Positions 7,750 through 16,250 of a stretch of 64,000 nt of DNA are shown one piece after another. The position numbers and the translations under genes are program-made. This DNA comes from Streptomyces xinghaiensis S187 (GTDB taxonomy: Bacteria; Actinomycetota; Actinomycetes; Streptomycetales; Streptomycetaceae): assembly GCF_000220705.2 (NCBI RefSeq), contig NZ_CP023202.1, forward strand, positions 1,798,001 through 1,862,000. Direction: 5' to 3'. Position 1 is the first letter of the stretch, and every line of letters begins with the position of its first letter. Under the pieces are notes generated by a model. It did no database searches. It saw only the letters and a program-made list of their open reading frames with translations, and was not told where the DNA came from.

Positions 7750-10700
7750 ATGCCGCACGACCCGGCCGCCCCGGCCCTCGACGCCTTCTCCCCCGCCACC
7801 CGCGCCTGGTTCTCGGGGGCCTTCACCGCGCCCACCGCCGCGCAGGCGGGCGCCTGGCGGGCGATCGGCGCGGGCTCGGACGTCCTGGTGGTCGCCCCGA
7901 CCGGCTCGGGCAAGACGCTCGCCGCCTTTCTGGCCGCCCTGGACCGGCTGGCGAGCACGCCCCCGCCCGCCGAGGTGAAGAAGCGCTGCCGGGTGCTGTA
8001 CATCTCACCCCTGAAGGCCCTCGCGGTGGACGTGGAGCGCAATCTCCGCAGCCCGCTCACCGGCATCCGGCACGAGGCCGTCCGGCTGGGGCTGCCGGAA
8101 CCGGAGGTGCGGGTCGGCATCCGTTCCGGGGACACCCCGGCCGCCGAGCGCCGCTCGCTGGCCAACCGCCCGCCGGACATCCTCATCACCACCCCCGAGT
8201 CGCTCTTCCTCATGCTGACCTCCGCCGCGCGGGAGGCCCTGTCCGGCGTGGAGACGGTGATCCTCGACGAGGTGCACGCCGTCGCCGGCACCAAGCGCGG
8301 CGCCCATCTCGCGCTCTCCCTGGAGCGGCTGGACGAGCTGCTGCCCCGCCCCGCGCGCCGGATCGGCCTGTCCGCCACCGTCCGCCCGGTGGAGGAGGTG
8401 GCGCGCTATCTCTCACCACAGCGCCGGGTGGAGATCGTCCAGCCGGCCGCCGACAAGGAGTTCGACCTCTCGGTGGTCGTTCCCGTGGAGGATCTCGGCG
8501 AGCTGGGCGGTGCCCCGGCCCGGGACGCCGCGGAGGGCGGGGCGGCGGAGCGGCCGTCGATCTGGCCGCATGTCGAGGAGCGGATCGCCGATCTGGTCCA
8601 GGCCCACCGGTCCACGATCGTGTTCGTCAACTCCCGGCGGCTCGCGGAGCGGCTCTGCAACCGGCTCAACGAGATCGCCTACGAACGGGCCACGGGTGAG
8701 CCGGTGCCCGAGGACCACTCCCCCGCCGAGCTGATGGGCGGCTCCGGCGCCGCCCGGGGCGCGCCTGCGGTGCTGGCCCGCGCGCACCACGGCTCCGTCT
8801 CCAAGGAGCAGCGGGCGCAGGTGGAGGAGGATCTCAAGGCGGGCCGGCTGCCCGCCGTCGTCGCCACCTCCAGTCTCGAACTGGGCATCGACATGGGCGC
8901 GGTGGACCTGGTCGTCCAGGTCGAGTCCCCGCCCTCGGTCGCCTCCGGACTCCAGCGCGTCGGCCGGGCCGGGCACCAGGTGGGCGCGGTCTCCACCGGT
9001 GTGGTCTTCCCCAAGTACCGCGGCGACCTGGTCCAGTCGGCCGTGGTGACGGAACGGATGCGCTCGGGCGCCATCGAGGCGCTGCGCGTCCCGGCGAACC
9101 CGCTGGACGTGCTGGCCCAGCAGATCGTGGCCATGACGTCCATGGACGCCTGGGATGTCGAGGAACTGCTGGCCGTGGTCCGGCGCGCCGCGCCCTTCGC
9201 CGCGCTCCCCGAGTCGGCCTACACCTCCGTCCTGGACATGCTCGCGGGCCGCTATCCGTCCGACGCCTTCGCCGAGCTGCGGCCCCGGCTGGTGTGGGAC
9301 CGCGTCGCCGGGACGGTCAGCGGCCGGCCGGGCGCGCAGCGGCTCGCCGTGACCTCCGGCGGCACCATCCCGGACCGCGGCCTCTTCGGGGTCTTCCTCG
9401 CCGGCGGCGACCCGAAGACCGGGCGACGGGTGGGCGAACTCGACGAGGAGATGGTGTACGAGTCGCGGGTGGGCGACGTCTTCACCCTCGGCACCACCAC
9501 CTGGCGCATCGAGGACATCACCCGCGACCGGGTCCTCGTCTCCCCCGCGCCGGGGGTGCCCGGGCGGCTGCCGTTCTGGAAGGGCGACCAGCTCGGCCGT
9601 CCGCTCGAACTCGGCCGGGCGCTCGGCGCGTTCCTCCGCGAGATCGGCGCCCTGGCCCCCGGGGAGGCCCGGTCGCGGCTCGCCTCCGCCGGACTGGACA
9701 CGCTGGCGGCCGAGAACCTGCTGGCCTATCTGGAGGAACAGCGGAAGGCCTGCGGCCACGTCCCCGACGACCGCACGATCGTCGTGGAGCGCTTCCGCGA
9801 CGAGCTGGGCGACTGGCGCGTCGTCGTGCACTCCCCCTTCGGCGCCCAGGTGCACGCTCCGTGGGCGCTGGCGCTCGGCGCCCGGCTGACGGAGCGCTTC
9901 GGCATGGACGCCCAGGTGATGCACGCCGACGACGGCATCGTGCTCCGGCTGCCCGACGCCGAGATGATGGGGCTCGGCCTGCTCGACATGGAGCCCGGCC
10001 CCGGGAGCGACGGCCCGGACGGCGCACCGCCCTTCCCGGGGTGGTCCGATCCGGAGCAGCCGCCGGCCGGGGCGGCCGACGTCGTCTTCGACCGGGAGGA
10101 CGTCAACCGGATCGTCACCGACCAGGTCGGCGGCTCGGCGCTGTTCGCCGCCCGCTTCCGCGAGTGCGCCGCCCGCGCCCTGCTGCTGCCGCGCCGCGAC
10201 CCGGGCAAGCGCACCCCGCTCTGGCAGCAGCGCCAGCGAGCCTCCCAACTGCTGCAGGTGGCATCCGAGTTCGGTTCCTTCCCGATCGTGCTGGAGGCCG
10301 TCCGCGAGTGCCTGCAGGACGTCTTCGACGTTCCGGGCCTCACCGAACTCATGGGCGACATCGAGGCCCGCCGGGTCCGGCTCGTCGAGGTCACCACCCC
10401 CGAGCCCTCCCCCTTCGCCCGTTCCCTCCTCTTCGGCTATGTCGCGCAGTACCTCTACGAGGGCGACTCCCCGCTCGCCGAGCGCCGGGCCGCCGCGCTC
10501 TCCCTCGACTCCCGGCTGCTGGCCGAACTGCTGGGCCGGGCCGAGCTGCGCGAACTCCTCGACGCCGAGGTGCTGGAGAGCCTGGAGCGCGAGCTGCAGT
10601 GGCTGACGGAGGACCGCCGCGCCAAGGACCCGGAGAGCGTCGCCGATCTGCTCCGCCTCCTCGGCCCGGTCACCGGCGCCGAACTGGCCGAGCGCGGCGC

Positions 10701-12486
10701 CGAGCCCGGCTGGGCGGAGGAACTGGCCGACGCCCGGCGCGCCATCCGGGTACGGATCGCCGGGACGGAGCACTGGGCGGCGGTGGAGGACGCGGGACGG
10801 CTCCGCGACGCCCTGGGCACGGCCCTGCCCGTCGGCGTGCCGGAGGCCTTCACGGAACCGGTGAAGGACCCGCTCGGCGACCTCCTCGCCCGCTACGCCC
10901 GCACCCACGGTCCGTTCACCTCCGCCGCGGCCGCGGAGCGCTTCGGTCTCGGCCCCGCCGTCACCGAGGGCGCCCTGCGGCGGCTTGCCGCCGACGGCCG
11001 CCTCGTCCAGGGCGAGTTCCACCCGGCCGGCGCCGGACAGGAGTGGTGCGACAGCGGGGTGCTGCGGCGGCTGCGCCGCCGTTCCCTGGCCGCGCTGCGC
11101 CGGGAGCTGGAGCCGGTGCCGCCGGCCGCGCTCGGCTCCTTCCTGCCCCAGTGGCAGCAGGTGGGCACCCGCGGGCTGCGCGGTATCGACGGACTGGTGC
11201 GCACCGTGGAGCAGTTGCAGGGCGCGCCCGTCCCCGCCTCCGCGCTGGAGAAGCTCGTCCTGCCCTCCCGGGTCGCCGGCTACGCCCCGGGGATGCTCGA
11301 CGAACTGACGGCCGCCGGGGAGATCGTCTGGGCGGGCGCCGGGGCCCTGCCCGGCAAGGACGGCTGGCTGTCGCTGTACCTCGCCGACGTGGCGCCGCTC
11401 CTCCTCCCCGCCCCGCTGCCGTTCGACGGGGGCCCGCTCCACGAGGCCGTCCTCCAGGCCCTGTCCGGGGGGTACGGACTCTTCTTCCGCCAGCTCGCCG
11501 ACCGGGTCCGGTCGGCCGGCCACCCCGACGCGACGGACGCCCAACTGGCCGACGCCGTCTGGGACCTCGCCTGGTCCGGCCGGCTCACCAACGACACCCT
11601 CGCGCCGCTGCGCTCGCTGCTCGGTTCCGGCCGCACCGCGGGCGCCACCGCCCACCGCGCCCGGCGCCCGGTCCCCCGCGGCCGGTACGGCGCCTTCCCC
11701 GGCCGCACCGGCCGGCCGGCCTCGCCGGGCGGCCCGCCGACCGTCGCCGGCCGGTGGTCACTGCTGCCGGAGCCGGAGCACGACCCCACCCACCGGGCCC
11801 ACGCCCTCGCGCAGACACTGCTGGACCGGCACGGCGTGGTCACCCGTGGCGCGGTCGCCGCCGAGGGTGTCGAGGGCGGCTTCTCCGCGGCCTACCGCGT
11901 GCTGGCCGCCTTCGAGGACACCGGCAAGGCGCGGCGCGGCTATGTGGTCGAAGGGCTGGGGGCCGCGCAGTTCGCCATGGACGGCGCCGTGGACCGGCTC
12001 CGTGCCATCGCCACGGCACGGGAGCGGAGCGCCGCGGAGCGCCCGGCCTTCCCGGGCGCCCCCGCGGACCGCGGGGACACCCCGGGCAGCCGGGGCAGGG
12101 CCGTGCTGCTGGCGGCCGCCGACCCCGCCAACGCCTACGGTGCCGCCCTGCCCTGGCCCGAACCCCCCGACGGCGCCGGCCACCGTCCGGGCCGGAAGGC
12201 CGGAGCCCTGGTGGTGCTGGTCGACGGGCGGCTGGTGCTCTATGTGGAGCGCGGCGGCAAGACACTGCTCGCCTGGTCCGGCGAGGTGGCCGGCGGTGAG
12301 GAGAGTGACGCCCGGCTCCATCTGGCGGCGGAGGCCCTGGCGGAAGCGGCCCGAGGGGGTGCGCTGGGCACCGTCACCGTGGAGCGGGCCAACGGCGTCC
12401 CGGCTCTCGGCTCCCCCGTCGGCCGGGCCCTGGAGACGGCGGGCTTCCACGCCTCCCCGCGCGGTCTGCGGCTCCGCCCCCGCTGA
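7750..12486 (+). CDS. lhr: Lhr-type large DEAD/DEAH-box ATP-dependent helicase
   Basis: Large 3'-5' nucleic-acid helicase of 1578 residues, the length expected for Lhr with its long C-terminal extension. Motifs in order: Walker A VVAPTGSGKT (Lys55), Ia YISPLKALAVDVERNL, Walker B DEVH (173-176), motif III GLSATVRPVEEVA, then the second RecA domain with TIVFVNSRRLAERL, SLELGIDMGAVDLVVQ and QRVGRAGHQVG. The region after about residue 450 holds the winged-helix and Lhr-C domains. Lhr acts in DNA repair (crosslink and stalled-fork repair) in the characterised relatives. The ATG at 7750 is preferred; an in-frame GTG is at 7735. The Nei glycosylase follows 96 bases downstream, as a plausible repair pair. 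A Gly/Ala/Arg-rich insertion at about residues 1295-1330 is probably an unstructured linker. Confidence 0.94.
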   Translation: MPHDPAAPALDAFSPATRAWFSGAFTAPTAAQAGAWRAIGAGSDVLVVAPTGSGKTLAAFLAALDRLASTPPPAEVKKRCRVLYISPLKALAVDVERNLRSPLTGIRHEAVRLGLPEPEVRVGIRSGDTPAAERRSLANRPPDILITTPESLFLMLTSAAREALSGVETVILDEVHAVAGTKRGAHLALSLERLDELLPRPARRIGLSATVRPVEEVARYLSPQRRVEIVQPAADKEFDLSVVVPVEDLGELGGAPARDAAEGGAAERPSIWPHVEERIADLVQAHRSTIVFVNSRRLAERLCNRLNEIAYERATGEPVPEDHSPAELMGGSGAARGAPAVLARAHHGSVSKEQRAQVEEDLKAGRLPAVVATSSLELGIDMGAVDLVVQVESPPSVASGLQRVGRAGHQVGAVSTGVVFPKYRGDLVQSAVVTERMRSGAIEALRVPANPLDVLAQQIVAMTSMDAWDVEELLAVVRRAAPFAALPESAYTSVLDMLAGRYPSDAFAELRPRLVWDRVAGTVSGRPGAQRLAVTSGGTIPDRGLFGVFLAGGDPKTGRRVGELDEEMVYESRVGDVFTLGTTTWRIEDITRDRVLVSPAPGVPGRLPFWKGDQLGRPLELGRALGAFLREIGALAPGEARSRLASAGLDTLAAENLLAYLEEQRKACGHVPDDRTIVVERFRDELGDWRVVVHSPFGAQVHAPWALALGARLTERFGMDAQVMHADDGIVLRLPDAEMMGLGLLDMEPGPGSDGPDGAPPFPGWSDPEQPPAGAADVVFDREDVNRIVTDQVGGSALFAARFRECAARALLLPRRDPGKRTPLWQQRQRASQLLQVASEFGSFPIVLEAVRECLQDVFDVPGLTELMGDIEARRVRLVEVTTPEPSPFARSLLFGYVAQYLYEGDSPLAERRAAALSLDSRLLAELLGRAELRELLDAEVLESLERELQWLTEDRRAKDPESVADLLRLLGPVTGAELAERGAEPGWAEELADARRAIRVRIAGTEHWAAVEDAGRLRDALGTALPVGVPEAFTEPVKDPLGDLLARYARTHGPFTSAAAAERFGLGPAVTEGALRRLAADGRLVQGEFHPAGAGQEWCDSGVLRRLRRRSLAALRRELEPVPPAALGSFLPQWQQVGTRGLRGIDGLVRTVEQLQGAPVPASALEKLVLPSRVAGYAPGMLDELTAAGEIVWAGAGALPGKDGWLSLYLADVAPLLLPAPLPFDGGPLHEAVLQALSGGYGLFFRQLADRVRSAGHPDATDAQLADAVWDLAWSGRLTNDTLAPLRSLLGSGRTAGATAHRARRPVPRGRYGAFPGRTGRPASPGGPPTVAGRWSLLPEPEHDPTHRAHALAQTLLDRHGVVTRGAVAAEGVEGGFSAAYRVLAAFEDTGKARRGYVVEGLGAAQFAMDGAVDRLRAIATARERSAAERPAFPGAPADRGDTPGSRGRAVLLAAADPANAYGAALPWPEPPDGAGHRPGRKAGALVVLVDGRLVLYVERGGKTLLAWSGEVAGGEESDARLHLAAEALAEAARGGALGTVTVERANGVPALGSPVGRALETAGFHASPRGLRLRPR

Positions 12487-12582
12487 GAGCGCCGCCCCCG
12501 CGGAAAGCGCGGGCCCGGCTCCCCGGCCGGGGTCTCCCGGACGGGTGCGCCGCGCCCCGCCGCCCCGGGGCATCATGGCGGT

Positions 12583-13377
12583 ATGCCCGAAGGAGACACC
12601 GTCTGGCGGACGGCCCGGCGCCTGCACGAAGCCCTGGCCGGCGACAGGCTCGTCCGCTGCGACCTCCGGGTGCCGAAGCTCGCCACCGCCGATCTCTCCG
12701 GCCGCCGTGTGCTGGAGGTCGTGCCGCGCGGGAAGCATCTGCTGAGCCGGTTCGAGGGCGGCCTGACGCTCCACTCCCATCTGCGGATGGACGGAGCCTG
12801 GCGGGTCTTCGCCGCCGGGGAGCGGCCGCGCGGCGGTCCGGAGCACGAGATCCGCGCGATCCTCGGCACGGCGGCCCGGACGGCCGTCGGCTACCGGCTG
12901 CCGGTCCTGGACCTGCTCCGCACCGGCGACGAGGACACCGTGGTCGGCCATCTCGGCCCGGACCCGCTCGGCCCCGGCTGGGATCCGGAGGAGGCCCGCC
13001 GGCGGCTGCTCGCCGACCCGGCCCGGCCGCTCGGCGAGGCCCTGCTCGACCAGCGCAATCTCGCCGGTCTCGGCAATGTCTACAAGTCGGAGCTGTGCTT
13101 CATGCTCCGCCTCTCCCCCTGGCTGCCGGTCGGGGAGGTCCCGTCGCCCGCCCGCCTGATCGCGCTCGCGGCGAAGCTCCTGGACCTCAACAAGGCCCGT
13201 GCCTCCCGTGTCACCACGGCGGATCCGCGCCGGGACCGGCAGCTGTGGGTGTACGGACGAGAGGGCAAGCCCTGCCTGCGCTGCGGCACCCCGGTCCGTA
13301 CCGCCGGACAGGGCGAGTCCGGACGGGAACGCGACACCTACTGGTGTCCGCGCTGCCAGCCCGGTCCGTATCCGTGA
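12583..13377 (+). CDS. nei: Endonuclease VIII-like DNA glycosylase (Fpg/Nei family)
   Basis: Base-excision repair glycosylase/AP-lyase of 264 residues that removes oxidised pyrimidines. The N-terminus MPEGDTVWRTARRLHEAL supplies the catalytic Pro2 and Glu3. The H2TH region is LLDQRNLAGLGNVYKSELCF, and the C-terminal zinc finger has Cys231-x2-Cys234 and Cys255-x2-Cys258. The catalytic lysine equivalent is in VVPRGKHLL. The sequence fits the actinobacterial Nei2 class better than Fpg (MPELPE). It lies 96 bases after lhr on the same strand. Its last 40 bases overlap the 3' end of the opposite-strand gene at 13338. Confidence 0.94.
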   Translation: MPEGDTVWRTARRLHEALAGDRLVRCDLRVPKLATADLSGRRVLEVVPRGKHLLSRFEGGLTLHSHLRMDGAWRVFAAGERPRGGPEHEIRAILGTAARTAVGYRLPVLDLLRTGDEDTVVGHLGPDPLGPGWDPEEARRRLLADPARPLGEALLDQRNLAGLGNVYKSELCFMLRLSPWLPVGEVPSPARLIALAAKLLDLNKARASRVTTADPRRDRQLWVYGREGKPCLRCGTPVRTAGQGESGRERDTYWCPRCQPGPYP

Positions 13378-13781
13378 ACCGTCCCGCGTCCGCGGTGCCT
13401 GCTCACCCCCGCGTCTCCCCCGAGCGGCGTTCCCGCCTCCCCGCCCCGGCCCCCGCCCGCGCGCCGGGAGCGGCGGCCCTCCGCCGCTCCCGGCGCGGCG
13501 CAGTGGACCGGCAGCAGCCCCAGGCCCCAGCCGCCCGCCGCGACCGCCGCCTCAACGGCTCCGGCGCGGGCCGGTGAGAGCGCCAGGCGCAGCACCGCCC
13601 ACCACCACACTCCGGCCACCGCCAGGGCCAGCGTCCAGCGCACGGCGGCGGGGAGGGCGCGCACCGCGCCGGGTATCGCGCCGGTTATCGTGCCCGGCCG
13701 GACGCCGGGCAAGGAGCCCGGCCGGGCACGCGCGGCGCCGGGTATCGCACCCGGCGCGCCTATCCGGGGCTCTCGCAGCAC
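13338..13781 (-). CDS. Hypothetical small membrane protein
   Basis: A 147-residue product with one or two hydrophobic stretches (VRWTLALAVAGVWWWAVLRL and VAAGGWGLGLLPVHC). The N-terminus carries a repeated Gly-Ala-Ile-Pro-Gly pattern from repeated GCCGGGTATCGC-like DNA. The C-terminal 50 residues are low-complexity and basic. The GTG start has a good Shine-Dalgarno sequence, GGAGGAGG, 8 bases upstream. The gene overlaps the end of nei in antisense. No family is recognised; the tail after about residue 100 may differ in relatives, so the true stop or frame is less certain than the core. Confidence 0.5.
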   Translation of the reverse strand: MLREPRIGAPGAIPGAARARPGSLPGVRPGTITGAIPGAVRALPAAVRWTLALAVAGVWWWAVLRLALSPARAGAVEAAVAAGGWGLGLLPVHCAAPGAAEGRRSRRAGGGRGGEAGTPLGGDAGVSRHRGRGTVHGYGPGWQRGHQ

Positions 13782-13860
13782 GGTGACCGCCTCCTCCGGC
13801 CGGCGGGTACGGACGGCACCGCTCCGCCGTCCGACGGCGGAGCGGGCAACCGGAAGCCGG

Positions 13861-14349
13861 TCAGGCTCCCAGGCCCTCCGCGTCCTCGGCCTGGAACATC
13901 CAGCGGTGCTTCTCCAGTTCGCCCGTCACCGCGATGATCATGTCCTGGGTGACGGGGTCCGGCTTGTCCGTGGCCTCGACCCGCTCCCGCATCCGCGTGA
14001 TGACGGAGCCGAGCGCCTCCACGAGCGTCTGGACCGCGTCGGTGTCCCTGATCCAGGTCTCCTTGACAGTGTCGAGACCGCTGGTCTTGGCCACGGTCTC
14101 GGCCCGGCCGTCCGGGGAGATGCCCAGGGCGGCGGCCCGCTCGGCCATGATGTCCGCGTGCTCCCGAGCGGTGTCCACGACCTCGTCGAGCTGGAGGTGT
14201 ACGGAGCGGAACCGGGGGCCCACCACGTTCCAGTGCACCTGCTTGGCCACCAGCGAGAGATCGACCAGATCCACCAGGGCGCCCTGGAGAGCATCCGCGA
14301 CCACGCGGCGGTCGCCCTCGTCGGCCAGCGGGCTCTTGACGACAGACAT
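13861..14349 (-). CDS. dps: Dps-family ferritin-like DNA-protection protein
   Basis: 162-residue ferritin-fold protein of the Dps family, which oxidises and stores iron and can condense the nucleoid. The intersubunit ferroxidase ligands are visible in VAKQVHWNVVGPRFRSVHLQ (His of HWN) and in LDEVVDTAREHADIMAERAA (Asp/Glu). ATG at 14349 is preceded by AGGAGG at good spacing. An upstream in-frame extension lacks similarity. The region upstream contains GGGTAT on the minus strand (14394-14399), like the -10 of stress sigma-B/H-type promoters, though no matching GTTT -35 is found at standard spacing. From memory S. coelicolor calls the gene at this locus dpsB. Confidence 0.9.
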   Translation of the reverse strand: MSVVKSPLADEGDRRVVADALQGALVDLVDLSLVAKQVHWNVVGPRFRSVHLQLDEVVDTAREHADIMAERAAALGISPDGRAETVAKTSGLDTVKETWIRDTDAVQTLVEALGSVITRMRERVEATDKPDPVTQDMIIAVTGELEKHRWMFQAEDAEGLGA

Positions 14350-14393
14350 GTGATTCCTCCTGCTTCGTCCGATCAACCCTTCTCCACCATCGC

Positions 14394-14465
14394 ATACCCC
14401 CCGGGCCGGAGGCATGTGCGGGAAACCCGCCGCTGTCAAGTGACGCGAGTCACATCCGGGGTGCG
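14394..14465 (-). promoter_or_regulatory. Possible stress-type promoter region of dps
   Basis: On the minus strand GGGTAT occurs at 14394-14399, about 45 bases upstream of the dps start. A GTTT lies too far upstream (23-base spacing) to be a canonical partner. Just beyond, the inverted repeat GTGACGCGAGTCAC (about 14440-14453) could be an operator. This is a suggestion only. Confidence 0.3.
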
Positions 14466-14549
14466 TGGAGTCACGGGCACCGCCGGGAACGCCGCAAGCC
14501 CCGGACGGCGGACCGTACGGGGCTTGCGGAAAGGGGGCCGGCTGGGTCG

Positions 14550-14930
14550 TCAGGCAGCGACGACGTCGACGGCCTCCGTCGGCGCCTTGATCGTTACGCG
14601 CTCCTCCGGGACGCCCGTCACGGACGTCACCGAAACCGAATTGAGCATCGGCCGCATCGGCGCCGGCACGGTCTCGTCCGCCGCCGACTGCGCCAGCTCG
14701 GCGAGCGACAGTTCGTCGCTCACCTCACGCATGACCTGCGACATTCGCACGTCCAGCGCATCGCAGATGGCGGAGAGCAGTTCGGAGGAAGCCTCCTTCT
14801 GCCCCCGCTCGACCTCTGAGAGATAGCCGAGGGAGACCCGCGCCGACGAGGAGACCTCGCGCAGGGTTCGGCCCTGGCGCTGGCGCTGCCGACGCAGCAC
14901 GTCACCCAGCAGGCGACGGAGCAGAATCAT
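14550..14930 (-). CDS. clgR: ClgR, XRE-family activator of Clp protease genes
   Basis: 126-residue regulator with an N-terminal helix-turn-helix: LREVSSSARVSLGYLSEVER (about residues 23-42) within MILLRRLLGDVLRRQRQRQG... and KEASSELLSAICDALDV. This N-terminus is nearly invariant in actinobacterial ClgR, which activates clpP1P2, clpC, lon and related genes. The C-terminus ends VDVVAA; a terminal Ala-Ala is the feature that makes ClgR itself a ClpP substrate in Streptomyces, giving a feedback loop. It is followed by dps and preceded by cinA on the same strand, the conserved order of this region. Confidence 0.95.
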   Translation of the reverse strand: MILLRRLLGDVLRRQRQRQGRTLREVSSSARVSLGYLSEVERGQKEASSELLSAICDALDVRMSQVMREVSDELSLAELAQSAADETVPAPMRPMLNSVSVTSVTGVPEERVTIKAPTEAVDVVAA

Positions 14931-15039
14931 CGGTGGCTCCCTCCTCGGACCTCGGATCCGGATCCTTCTCGCCCCACCGTACCGCCTCGGACGGCAGCCG
15001 TGCGGGGAGCGATGACGTGTTCACTCAGGGCTGCAAACA

Positions 15040-15555
15040 TCAATTCCCCCCGCGGTGTTCCCTATTCTGTGCCCGCGCATTTCCGGCCAGTTCTTCCCGC
15101 AACATCCCGAGGACCCCCCGGACGCTCTCCCGGCGGATTCCCGCACGGTCCCCGGCCGCCCGCAGCAGCCGGGCCCGGACGCTCCCGCCGGGGCCGGCCA
15201 CCGCCACGTACACCGTGCCGACCGGCTGCCCGTCCTGCGGATCGGGCCCGGCGACACCGGTGGTCGCGATCCCCCAGTCGGCGCCCAGCAGCCGCCGTAC
15301 GCCCCCGGCCATCTGCCGGGCGACCTCCGCGTCCACCGCGCCGCGCTCGGCCAGCAGAGCCCCGTCCACGCCCAGCAGGGTGTGCTTGAGCTCCGTCGCA
15401 TAAGCGGTCACCGCCCCCCTGAGGACCCGTGAGGCCCCCGGTACTCCGGTCAGCTCGGCCGCCACGAGGCCGCCCGTGAGCGACTCCGCCACGGCCAGCG
15501 TCTCCCCGCGCGCTGCCATCGATTCCAGTACGTCGGCGGCGGCGGTGTCGTTCAC
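15040..15555 (-). CDS. cinA: CinA C-terminal family nicotinamide-nucleotide amidase
   Basis: A 171-residue stand-alone CinA-C domain (PncC-type), which hydrolyses NMN to nicotinate mononucleotide in characterised members. Signatures are ETLAVAESLTGGLVAAELT (catalytic Ser/Thr region), SRVLRGAVTAYATELKHTLL and the substrate loop WGIATTGVAGPDPQDGQPVG. The N-terminal COG1058 half of full-length CinA is absent, which is normal for actinobacterial pgsA-linked copies. The GTG start overlaps the pgsA stop as GTGA, so translation is coupled. Some products in this position are annotated competence/damage-inducible, which is a historical name. Confidence 0.92.
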   Translation of the reverse strand: MNDTAAADVLESMAARGETLAVAESLTGGLVAAELTGVPGASRVLRGAVTAYATELKHTLLGVDGALLAERGAVDAEVARQMAGGVRRLLGADWGIATTGVAGPDPQDGQPVGTVYVAVAGPGGSVRARLLRAAGDRAGIRRESVRGVLGMLREELAGNARAQNREHRGGN

Positions 15556-16250
15556 CGGCCCGCGCCCCCGGCCGCCGTCCGCGCGGCGGCGTCCTCGCGC
15601 TCCCGCGCCAGCCCGGCGCGGCGCAGGACGACGGCCTGCCGCACGTAGTCGAGCCCGGTCACGACGGTGAGCAGCACGGCCACCGCCATCATCCAGAAGC
15701 GGAGCGTGGCCAGCGGCCCGGTGAGCACGAGGACGTACATCCCCACCGCGGTGCCCTGCGCCAGGGTCTTCAGCTTGCCGCCCCGGCTGGCCGGGATGAC
15801 GCCGTGCCGGATCACCCAGAACCGCAGGACCGTGATGCCGAGCTCACGGAAGAGGATCAGACCGGTCACCCACCAGGGGAGGTCCGAGAGGGCGGAGAGG
15901 CAGATCAGCGCCGCACCCATGATCGCCTTGTCGGCTATCGGGTCGGCGATCTTGCCGAAATCGGTGACGAGGTTGTACCGCCGGGCCAGCTGGCCGTCGA
16001 AGAGGTCGGTGATCATGGCGACGGCGAACGCCGCCCAGGCGAAGGAGCGCCAGACCGGGTCGTAGCCGCCGTTGTGCAGCAGGAGGAGGACGAAGCCGGG
16101 GACGAGGAGCAGCCGCACCATGGTCAGGACGTTGGCGATGTTCCAGAGCCCGGCCTGGCGCACGGCCACCGCCGTCGCGCCCGCCGCCACTCCGGTCCGG
16201 GCCTGGGCCCGCCCCTGACCGCCCGCCGCGGAGGCGGGTACTCCGGTCAT
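15552..16250 (-). CDS. pgsA: CDP-diacylglycerol--glycerol-3-phosphate 3-phosphatidyltransferase
   Basis: Integral membrane enzyme (232 residues) forming phosphatidylglycerol phosphate from CDP-diacylglycerol, or a closely related CDP-alcohol phosphotransferase. The catalytic CDP-OH-P motif is complete: D82-x2-DG-x2-AR-x8-G99-x3-D103-x3-D107, in DLFDGQLARRYNLVTDFGK then IADPIAD. About six transmembrane helices follow the pattern of the family. The first 30 residues are a Gly/Ala-rich extension. The gene overlaps rimO upstream (ATGA) and cinA downstream (GTGA) by 4 bases each, making a tightly coupled rimO-pgsA-cinA operon. Confidence 0.94.
   Translation of the reverse strand: MTGVPASAAGGQGRAQARTGVAAGATAVAVRQAGLWNIANVLTMVRLLLVPGFVLLLLHNGGYDPVWRSFAWAAFAVAMITDLFDGQLARRYNLVTDFGKIADPIADKAIMGAALICLSALSDLPWWVTGLILFRELGITVLRFWVIRHGVIPASRGGKLKTLAQGTAVGMYVLVLTGPLATLRFWMMAVAVLLTVVTGLDYVRQAVVLRRAGLAREREDAAARTAAGGAGR

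Noticed and set aside
8413..11655. 1080-codon open frame antisense to lhr
   Set aside because: High-GC shadow frame: no RBS-supported start and no family resemblance, while the plus strand encodes an intact helicase with all motifs.
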